A stretch of 64,000 bases of DNA from Triatoma infestans (Eukaryota; Arthropoda; Insecta; Hemiptera; Reduviidae): assembly GCA_011037195.1 (NCBI GenBank), contig JAAEAF010003142.1, positions 81,806-145,805 of the forward strand. Reading direction: 5' to 3'. Below are positions 55,374 to 64,000 of the stretch, piece after piece; position 1 is the stretch's first letter, and every line of letters begins with the position of its first letter. The notes beneath the pieces were generated by a model. The model did no database searches. It was given only the letters and a program-made list of their open reading frames with translations, and had not been told where the DNA came from. Made by a program: the position numbers and the translations under genes.

Positions 55374-56386
55374 ACTTTCTCTTACTCCTAGTAAGAGGAA
55401 GTATTGTAATCGTGTCAAATTTTCTATATCGAGTTTTCACTAATGTCCGTTTTGACGTCTCCTAAGTCCAAAAAAGTGGTTTTTAGAAAATGGTCTGTGT
55501 GTGTGTATGTGAACAGAATACACGTTTCATTTCAAAAACAAAAAATCGTAGAAAGTTCAAACTTCATATTCCGTTTAGGTATCACCATGGGATCCCGCAG
55601 TGGGTCATCTGTTAAAATTCCTCAGCCGGAAGTACCACTTTACTAGTTTTTACTTTTTTGCGAATTTCTCAAAAATTGCTTCGACAATTTTTTTCAAACT
55701 TGGTATATGAATTACACATACAAAGAGCTGTAACTTTTATTTGAAACAATCTCTGGGAAAATTCATTTAAGGGCAGTTTTGGTGAAGAGGTGGGGTTAGG
55801 TTTTCTTCTAAAGTGCTATTTCTGTTTACTATACTATGCTATTCTATCATTTAAATAATATTAATTACAATTGAATATGTTAATGAAATTCCGTGTTTGA
55901 AAAAATTCGGATGACCAGAAATTCTGCATTTTTATTGAAATGTATTTTTTCAGTTTTCTGATATTTTCTCGAAAACGGCTCCAACGATTTTTTTTAAACT
56001 AGTCATGTGTACTATACATATAAAGAGCTACAACTTTTATTTGAAAAATTTCTCCTGATAATGTCATTTAAGGGGGTTTTTGTGGGAAGGATGGTGGTTA
56101 ATTTTTTTCTCTGAAGTGGTATCATAGTTGATTATACAATTCTACCATCCAAACAAAATTAATTAGAAATAAATAGATGGCCAAAATTCCGAATTTCAAG
56201 AAAATTAGTAAACCGGAAGTGCACTTTACTGAACATTTTATTCAGTTTTCGACGAATTCTATCGAATTCCAACGAATTTCATTAAATATAGCATTAAATA
56301 TAACGAATTTCACTAACTATAAAATTTGTCAATTACAGTTTTGAAAACTGGAGTAAGAGAAAGTTGGTGAGTGTTTCACACCAGAT
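55374..56386 (+). repeat. Helentron-like repeat, full length (about 1,013 bp)
   Basis: 5' end ACTTTCTCTTACTCCTAGTA, GT microsatellite at 55495-55510, CAGCCGGAAGTACC at 55625, AAACCGGAAGTGC at 56210, 3' end GGAGTAAGAGAAAGT, and a slightly decayed hairpin. Confidence 0.9.
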
Positions 56387-56394
56387 TTTTATTT

Positions 56395-57216
56395 AAATAG
56401 AGAGCGTTCTACAAAAGTTCGCTCATATTTACAAGTGAACCCGTACCACCTTTTTTTTAAGGCCAGCCGAACTAAACATTGTTAATGTTGAATTCTGAAG
56501 AAAATGTGTTTATTAAATTGTATTAATAAGAAAAGACAAAGTCGTATGAGTGATTCAAATCAGATTTTTTTTTTTTTTTATTACCATTTTATGATAGTTA
56601 CCAAAATCATGAATATAAAATATAAACAAAATAAAAAAAAATAAAGAAAAAAGTTATTATGTAGGAAGTCATTATAATAATTACATACAAACTTATACGT
56701 AATTGAAACTAGTTATATATTTTAAAAAAAAACTCATCACGTCCAATGATCGTCATCAATTACGTTCATATAACAATATGTTACAAGATGTAATATATAA
56801 ATGAACAATGCATACATATTTGCCTATTTTCTCAGGCAAATTTTACGTCCCAACCAACCGATCAGGTGACGTAGAAGAATAGACGTAACACGTACAAATT
56901 TAGTCATCATCGGTGTAAAAGTTGTGATCGTGTTAAATTTTTAAAAATGAGTTTTCACCTTTCAATTTAAGGTATTCTCTTGTTCGCAAAATTGAATTTT
57001 TGTGTGGGTTCCGGATGTCGTGCAACGTTAAACTTTTCACTAAAATAGCACTTCAGCAATATGTACGTTTCTACAACTATATATTAAGAATTCCAAATTT
57101 GAAGATAAACGGTCAACCAGATGCACGATTTTACAGAATAGGTTTTTGATTTTTTTCATTGGAAGGATGTTCTTCAAACTTGTAAGGAGCCTAAGTGCAC
57201 GCACTGATATTTTTTT
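56395..57216 (+). repeat. Fragments of the Helentron-like family in A+T-rich sequence
   Basis: 56535-56570 has an isolated 3' end (AAGTCGTATGAGTGATTCAA). 56925-57200 has a 5' block (GTGATCGTGTTAAATTTTTA, GAGTTTTCACC) and monomer text. Nothing else is recognised. Confidence 0.4.
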
Positions 57217-58255
57217 ACTTTCGCTTACTCCTAGTAAGAGGAAGTATTGTAATCGTATCAAATTTGCGATATTGAGTTTTCACCGGAAATATCCGTTTGA
57301 GGTCCCCTGAGTCAAAAAAAGTGGTTTTTGCAAATGGTCTGTGTGTGTGTGTGTGTGTGCGTGTGTGTGTGTATGTATGTGAACAGCATACCTCAAAAAC
57401 GAAATACCATAGAAAGTTGAAACTTGATATTCCGTTTAGTTATCACCATGGGATCCGACAGTGGGTCATCTGTCAAAATTCCTCAACCGGAAGTACCTCT
57501 TTACTAGTTAGTTTTTTTACGTTTTTACGATTTTCTCAAAAATGGCTCCAACGATTTTCTTCAAACTTGGTTATATCAACTACACATACTAACAGCTACA
57601 ACTTTTATTTGAAACGTTTCTCCGGGAAAATTCATTTAAGGGCACTTCTGGGGGAGGGGGTGGGGTTAGGTTTTCATCTTAACTGCTATTTTAGTTTGTT
57701 AGACAATTCTGTCATCTAAATAATGTTCATTAGAATTAAATATGTTGTTGAAATTCCGAGTTTGAAAATATTTGGATAACCGCAAGTACGTTTGTTTTAA
57801 CAATTTAATAAATGATTTTTTCCTTTTTTCGCGATTTTCTCAAAAATGACCCGACGATTTTTTTGAAACTTCGAATATAAACTAACTATGCAATGATACA
57901 CATACAAAGAGCCCAGAGGTTTTCGAGTCCAGTAACGAGAAAACTTTTATTTAAAACTTTTCTCTGGGAAAATTCATTTAAGGACACTTTTTCGGTGAGG
58001 GGCGGGGTTACAGCTTCCTCTAAGTGGTATCATAGTTGATTATACAATTCTATCATCTAAACAAAAATAATAGAAATAAATAGATGGCCAAAATTCCAAA
58101 TTTTAAGAAAATTAGTAAGCCGGAAGTGCGCTTTTACTGAACAGTTTTTTCAGTTTTCGACGAATTTCGTTACATTTGGTACACAAACTATAACCTTTGT
58201 CAATTATAATTTTGAGAACAGGAGTAAGATAAAGTTGTATGAGTGTTTCACACCT
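57217..58255 (+). repeat. Helentron-like repeat, full length (about 1,040 bp)
   Basis: 5' end ACTTTCGCTTACTCCTAGTA, long GT microsatellite 57342-57376, AACCGGAAGTACC at 57486, GCCGGAAGTGCGC at 58120, and the 3' end GGAGTAAGATAAAGTTGTAT GAGTGTTTCACACC. The open frame 57297-57719 covers the 5' half and is not a gene. Confidence 0.9.
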
Positions 58256-58465
58256 TATATTTTTTTTTTCGAAACAATTGATTTTTAAGGGTTCTGAAGA
58301 ATTTGTGACATTTCAAATGTTTTTTCGGTGTGTTCCATGTTATTGACCCTGAATAAAAATGAGCAAATTTAAAGAAATCTTGATAACTTTGTAATTATAT
58401 TAACTACGGAAAAAAAATGTTGAGTGAATAATTCACACCCATCCGATTTTTTTATCCAAGATTTT

Positions 58466-59060
58466 TTTTAAATCTGGTGTGAAACACTCACGAGGCTTTC
58501 TCTTACTGCAATTATCCCAATTATAATTGACAAATTGCCTTGTAGCACTTTTTTCAACCCCAAAATGTTGGGAAATTAGTAAAAGGTAAGCCATAGTCCC
58601 CCTCCTCCCAGAAACTGGTAAAATTAGTAGTTTTCCAATTTCATATTTAAAAAGAAAATTGTAGGTTTACATTTTGGACAATGAGTATTCAGAATTAAGA
58701 AAATATTGGAGCCTTTATTCGAAAAAATGTCGAAAATCTTCGCTAAATTAGCCTTCATTACATTAGAAATGTATAAATAAGGGACTTAATATTTAACAAG
58801 TATCAAACCGTACATTTGGTATTGAAGTGGCTGTTTCTTAGGAACTTAACATTCAATGCCACTAAAACCCTCCTCAAAAAATCAGTGCTCCTGAATAAGA
58901 TTTTCGATAAAAGCGATACCCCTAATGCAAAATTTGAAGAATATCGATATCATTTTGGAGAAAATTGCGAGAATAAAAGCATTCAGTAAAGCGCTGCATT
59001 TCAGGATGATGGATTTTAACCGAAAACTTACTGGTTTCGAAAAATGTTTTTAAGTAAAAG
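58466..59060 (-). repeat. Helentron-like repeat, diverged
   Basis: ATCTGGTGTGAAACACTCAC, AGGCTTTCTCTTACTGCAAT, GCGCTGCATTTCAGGATGAT; cut off by the S1 SINE at 59086. Confidence 0.6.
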
Positions 59061-59085
59061 TGAAAGGTTTATATTAAATCTGCAA

Positions 59086-59326
59086 GCGAGGGAAGAAGGG
59101 ATTAGCTCATTGGTTAGCGCACTGGACTCCCACGCGGAGGTCTTGGGTTCGAGTCCAGCAATTCTGCCCTTAGATTTTCTCTTCCTAGGAGCCTTTACAG
59201 CTCATTTGTCCGGTAATAGACAGTGTGGTTCAGTAACGAGAAAACAATGTCCGGAGTCCGGCAGTGCACTGAGAAGGCTCTAGGCGTCAATGACCATAGA
59301 TGTTGTCGCGTCTAAATAAAATAAAA
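59086..59326 (+). mobile_element. tRNA-derived SINE, family S1, full length with 10-bp target duplication
   Basis: Head GGGATTAGCTCATTGGTTAG and GGGTTCGAGTCC (box B about 59147), body ending AGGCGTCAATGACCATAGAT and AATAAAATAAAA. AAATCTGCAA flanks it at 59076-59085 and 59327-59336. The open frame 59044-59283 is a read through it. Confidence 0.9.
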
Positions 59327-59336
59327 AAATCTGCAA

Positions 59337-60338
59337 ATGTTAAATGGACTAGTAGTACAGTGCAACTCGTTAAATTTCATCTGGTTTTACCATTCGTCTT
59401 CCTTTGCAACTCTCTATATAAGAGATGATCAAATTCATCGCTACGATGAGTGAGAACTCATTAGGTGCACTATCAGCCAGACCGAGGCGCCACCATTATG
59501 CTCCAAGAACTCTAACTATGCATCACTTCCTACCATGCCCAATGTATTACCGATGAGCTTCAATTTCGTGCCAAGAATCAGGTAAACTGCTTCTAGCTCC
59601 CTCCAATTTCGCTAGAAGGAACTTGAGATAAAAAGCCGAAAATCTGAAGAGTTAAGATCAATGGCCAGATAAACTTAAGGAGTCAAGTTTACAAGTCTCA
59701 AGAAATTAAATTAAATTTGAAAAGTACACCAAAATAGCTAATCCAGCGTTAGAACAACCAACCAGTTCAAACTAGTGACATCACTACAACCAACACTACC
59801 AGCTATCATCATCACTCTTTGCTCGGTCATTCTATCCTTTATTGACACTTTTCTTTTTATTCAGTAAATGGTAAAATACAAATTTTGAGTCAAGAGTCGT
59901 TTTGTGTGCTCCATTTATTTCAGCAAACACCATCATCCTTGTACCATATGACCGGCAGGAAATGGTGATGAAATATGAACTCACAAAGTGACACTACTTG
60001 TAATTTGTATTTTACGATTTACTGGATAAGGAGAGAAGAAGGTATGGTGGGCAGACTGACCGAGCAACGAGTGAATGATGATGTAATGAATATAGAATGT
60101 AAGCTGCCTGAAGAGCGATGTAGCTAGTTGGAATTCTTACAAGGTTCTAACGGTGGATTACCTAATGAGGCGGTGAACATTTGAAGCCTGAACTTGAGAT
60201 GTTATCTTCTTAAACTTGTTCTGGTGATTCATGTTAAGCCATCCAGTTTTGAGGGTTTTTAACTTAGTTCCTTCCTAGCACTTTATTGGTAAAACCTAGT
60301 CACGACACTTATTGGATAATTGATTTCAAATTGAAGCT
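59337..60338. other. GC-richer stretch, possible LTR or retroelement leader
   Basis: Contains a TATA-like CTCTATATAAGAG at 59409-59421 and, near 59935, TTGTACCATATGACCGGCAG, which might be a primer-binding region. No paired repeat, no frame longer than chance, so the identity is open. Confidence 0.25.
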
Positions 60339-60345
60339 CCACCTT

Positions 60346-61612
60346 GTCTGGCGGTGACCAGTGCGTTTCGGACTACACCGACCGCATCTATGGAGACTGT
60401 TAGGGATTCCACCTCTCTTTGTGGAGGTGAAAAACCAGGCAATGAAAGCCTGTTATAGAATTAAACAGGCAGGTTTTTGGCAGGGTAAGCGATATGGTCA
60501 TTTATCGTGAGATGCTTTTAAGGATTCCCATTACAGGTTTCCCTTCTGATAGGAATTTGAAGACTTTTGTCTTTGGTCATTCCTACAGGGTTAGGTTGCC
60601 TTCTAGGGAAGATTGGTTAAGCTTGGGTCCGTCTGGTGTGATTCCTGAGAATTATCTCCGATGCTACACGGACAGTTCCAGGATGGATGGTAGGTCTGGG
60701 GCTGCCGTCTATTTTGAGACGGGAGATCATTTGGTAGCGCCTCTTGGTGAGTGGGCCACCGTTTTCCAGGCTGAGGTTTATGCAATTCTTTGCTGTATTT
60801 TGGATGAGAGGGTGCGTAACACTAATTTAAAAGGGTTTGTATCTGCTCGGATAGCCAGGCTGCGTTGAAGGCGCTTAATTCATGTGTCTTCACTTCCAGA
60901 TTGGTGTTGGAATGTTCTAGAAGACTGGAAGATCTTTCCTCATTAAAGGATGTGCTTCTGGTCTGGGTTCCAGGTCATATGGGAATCTTTGGGAATGAGG
61001 AGGTGGACAGGTTTGCCAAAGTAGGTGCCTCTCTGCCTTTCATTGGTGCAGAGCCTGCTGTTGGTGCGTCTTCTGGCACATGTTTGTCGGGCTTTCAGAC
61101 GTGGATGACCTCAGTCCACGACCACGACCACTGGCAGTGGGTTGTTGGCAGTCTAAAATGCTCATTGGGGGCCCGGACGGAGCTTTGAGTAGCGGGGTCC
61201 GATGTCTTTCACGGACCTCCCTCAGGCATCTGGTTGGATTCCTCACTGGGCATTGTGGTTTAAGGAGACATCTCTATATAATGGGACTCGTGCGTGACCT
61301 CTTTTGTAGAGTTTGTGAGACTGAGGAGGAAACACCCATGCATCTGATAACGAATTGTTTGGGTTGTGAGGAGATTAGGTTTAGGACTTCGGCCGGAGTA
61401 GGATATCGGTAGAGGATCTTAAGCTGTGTCCTTTTAAGGTTTTGGTCCGATTTGTTCGGTCTGTGGTGAAACTTAGATGGTTAAAACCTGGGCCTGGATT
61501 TTCATTCTAGTCCCAGGGGTTGTTATTCTTTAGGGGTAGCTATATGGGCCCTGGGAGGCTTTGGATAGCGTAGGGTTTGCCCTTCCCTTCTGCGAATAAT
61601 AATAATAATAAT
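60346..61612 (+). mobile_element. 5'-truncated I-type non-LTR retrotransposon (RT thumb, RNase H, zinc end) with TAA tail
   Basis: Starts in the region after the polymerase (TSAFRTTPTASMETV, then ACYRIKQAGFWQGKRYGH). RNase H follows: CYTDSSRMDGRSGAA (Asp), FQAEVYAI (Glu), DSQAALKAL (Asp) and VPGHMGIFGNEEVDRFA (His, Asp), so all catalytic residues are still readable. A one-base shift near 60850 breaks it, and another near 61170 leads to LRHLVGFLTGHCGLRRHLYI and FCRVCETEEETPMHLITNC, the CCHC end. (TAA)n at 61595-61612 is the I-element-style tail. CCACCTT flanks at 60339-60345 and 61613-61619. Dead copy. Confidence 0.85.
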
Positions 61613-61619
61613 CCACCTT

Positions 61620-62129
61620 TTTTGTGGCGATTTTGAAGGCTTGATTCCATTACAACCATAAAAGTTGGCTAAAGGTTGAAATTGAAGCCGTAAAAATTCG
61701 CTACTTTCCTCAAAATGCTCTCCTTGCTAACATATTGTTAAAGTAAAACCTACTCTTGTATAGCCATATAAATGACGTATTTCTTATATTGCTGCTTCCA
61801 TTAGTTTATTTGTTTAATTTATGTATTCCCAACTAGTAATTAATTAGATATGAAACATTGTTTGTAAATGAGTTTAGTTAAGCAGAAAATTTAATAAGGA
61901 AAAAAAAAATCATACGTCAATTCACAGGTTTTATTGATAATAGTTTTATAATATACTTACGTACTTTTAATTATGTGTTGCTCATACAGGTAGTACATAT
62001 TTCAAGTGGAAGTTTATCGTCATATTTACTCTAGATTAATCAATAAATTTCCCCTCCCCCAGAGGAAATGTTTTTCCGAAATTGTATTTTTATCGAAAAT
62101 ACATATACTAAATTGAGGTGACCGTATCC
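61620..62129. other. No gene seen
   Basis: A+T-rich sequence with no recognised repeat except weak Helentron-like 5' text near 62070-62110. Confidence 0.35.
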
Positions 62130-62636
62130 GGTAAAATCTGGTGTGATACAACTCCTACGACATTTTCTCTTATTGCAGTTAATATAAATATAGATTAAAG
62201 AAAGTAAAAACTGGCAAATTTTGGAGTGGGGGGCACACGTATCTACTCAAGGCAGGAAATAGTTGGAGTGATTACATTGAAGTCCAGAAGAGAGCAGCAA
62301 TAAACAACGTACAAATCAAACATATTTGAAATTTAACTTTATAGATTTCTCAAATGCTTCTAAAATCAATTTTTTCAGAAAAATAATTCATATAAAAGTG
62401 ATACATTTATATCTGTAGCAAAAAAATCTGATGTGAACTTGCAATTGACTAAGTCTCTTCACATATAATTCTTATCACAGATGTTTAGTTGTGTTAAAGT
62501 TACATGAATTGGAGAATCTTAAATTTATAAAACAACTTCTATTGCGGAAAGCAATAGAAGCAAACCTCCCCATTCTGCCAAAACCCCTTAAATAAATTTT
62601 CAATGAAAAAGTTTTAGACAGACGTGATAGGCTTAT
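62130..62636 (-). repeat. Two diverged 3' pieces of the Helentron-like family
   Basis: ATCTGGTGTGATACAACTCC at 62137 and ATCTGATGTGAACTTGCAAT at 62427 each open a short minus-oriented fragment. Confidence 0.5.
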
Positions 62637-63312
62637 AATGGGGTTGTTGAAGGAGAGAAATGGTCTGGATTAAATGAAATAACTAAATATGGTTCTCTAT
62701 TATCTGTCTCCCGTCGCTATATTTGTGTAGTTTCTCCCACACCAGGCCGATGAGTGGTCCTGTCATTTTGTCTCTCTGTTACGAATAACTAAATATGGTT
62801 AACACTGTAATATGATAAGTGACACTGATTGCCTGGTTTTTGGTAGAGTGGAAAATGAGTAATGTCACGTAGTGATGAACTCAATAGTATGAACTGTTCT
62901 CTTATCTGTCTCCTGTCGCTTATGTGGTTTCTCCCACACCAGTCCGAGAGAGTGGTCCTGTCATTTTGTCTCTCTGTTACGAATACTGTCTTTGGGTCCC
63001 ATTACGTCATATATAACGGGGTTGTTGAAGGAAAGAAATGGTCTGGATTAAATGAAATAACTAAATATGGTTAACACTCTATAATATGATAAAGTGACAC
63101 TGACTGACTGGACTTTACACTTAAAATGACAGAGTATGGTAGAGTGGAAAAGGGGTAATAACACGTAGTGGTGAATTCAGTAGTATGAACTATTCTCTTA
63201 TCTGTCTCCCATCGCTGTATTTATGTGGTTTCTCCCACTCCAGTCCGAGAGAGCAGTCCTTTCATTTTGTCTCTCTGTTAAGAATACTTTCTTTGGATAC
63301 TATTGCAGACTC
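62637..63312 (-). repeat. LTR-like repeat, tandem pair (period about 380 bp)
   Basis: GGGGTTGTTGAAGGA/G-AAG occurs at 62639 and 63018. On minus each unit reads CACTCTCTCGGACTGGTGTG, GGAGAAACCACATAAATACA (TATA-like), CACTACGTGTCATTA, AAGTCCAGTCAGTCAGTGTC, then CTTCAACAACCCCGTTATAT. The right edge sits in Helentron-like text at a different point from the 35-kb array, so the unit inserted independently. Confidence 0.7.
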
Positions 63313-63369
63313 TATATTTATAGTTAATAAACCAAGTTTAATGAAACCTCCGGGTTTTTTTTTCTTTTA

Positions 63370-63800
63370 AGAAAATCTCAGAAAACTGAAAAAAAGAAAA
63401 AAAACTGTTCAGTAAAGTCGCACTTCCGGTCAACCGATTTTTTTTTCAAACTCTGAATATTAGCGTATATTTAATTCTCATGGTAGGATCGTATAATTAA
63501 TTTAAACACGACTTTAGATGAATGTCAACCCACTTCAAAAACTCATCTCTTAAATGAATTTTCCCCAGAAAAATGTTTAGAATATATGTTGTAGCTCTTT
63601 ATTGTGTAGTTGTTATGCAAATTTTTGAAGAAAATCGTTGGAGTATGTTTTCGAGAATATGGTAAAAAAGTAAAAAAAAAAAATCTATTTAGTGATGTTG
63701 TACTTCCGGATGACCGATGTTGACCCAAACTTTACTATCAGGTCCCTTAGTATAGCATAAACGAAATAGAAACTTTGAACTTTCTAGAATTTTCCGTTTC
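63370..63800 (-). repeat. Helentron-like repeat fragment
   Basis: CGCACTTCCGGTCAACCGAT at 63419, TGAATTTTCCCCAGAAAAAT, and TACTTCCGGATGACC at 63702; minus order. Confidence 0.65.
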
Positions 63801-63962
63801 TGAGTTAAGCACAAATAAATCGCATACCGCTCGTACCGCTTAGGGGTAGTAAATGGCTGAAGAAACCTATGACTATTTATTACTTTTTTATTTTTATAGT
63901 ATTTTATGTATACCTAGGGAAAGCATCTTACCATTCTAAATACTGCAGTATAGCTTAATGGC

Positions 63963-64000
63963 TATAATGGGGTTGTTGAAGGAGAGAAATGGTCTGGTTT
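63963..64000 (-). repeat. Start of another LTR-like repeat copy, cut by window end
   Basis: ATAATGGGGTTGTTGAAGGA matches the start of 62637-63312. Confidence 0.6.

Overview
The window is AT-rich (roughly 70 percent A+T by eye) animal nuclear DNA, almost certainly from an arthropod and most likely an insect with a large, repeat-rich genome. The reasons are: spliced kinesin exons with GT-AG introns, a mariner element of the SETMAR/Hsmar1-like type, I-type non-LTR retrotransposon 3' ends with TAA tails, tRNA-derived SINEs, and no bacterial-style gene packing. I cannot name the species.

The only confidently recognised host gene is a kinesin-3 family motor on the + strand, closest to KIF14 (Drosophila nebbish). 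Three consecutive phase-0 motor-domain exons lie at 2-106, 3621-3851 and 3997-4110. The next motor exon was not found in the remaining 59.9 kb, so either the following intron is very large or the gene is broken or incomplete. Six further short, coding-looking exon candidates are scattered on both strands (5882-6071, 9047-9199 and 26650-26763 on -, 21039-21136, 29655-29732 and 53881-53955 on +). They are weak and unrecognised.

Everything else is transposons and their debris, often nested. The dominant family is a non-coding element of about 0.96-1.0 kb (more than 20 full or partial copies from 1.4 to 63.8 kb). It has subterminal inverted repeats, a 3' hairpin and internal quasi-repeats, and looks like a Helentron/HINE-type rolling-circle derivative. 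Nested in or between its copies are: an apparently intact 1,286-bp mariner (17922-19207); a 482-bp deleted Tc1/mariner-like element with a DUF4817-like helix-turn-helix (39089-39570); a 435-bp TRIM retroelement with perfect structure (11002-11436); 5'-truncated LINE ends with target duplications (136-1171, 16149-16413, 60346-61612) and without clear ones (24893-25424, 52150-53620); two tRNA-type SINE families; and two families of inverted-repeat elements carrying hammerhead-ribozyme-like motifs. One of those two families sits beside a decayed Penelope-type GIY-YIG endonuclease (26966-27325).

Tandem arrays include a composite satellite with a period near 435 bp (35140-37116), a 64-bp minisatellite (40948-41401) and a 188-bp duplication (6701-7071). 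Stretches not covered by these entries are AT-rich low-complexity sequence in which I see no gene.
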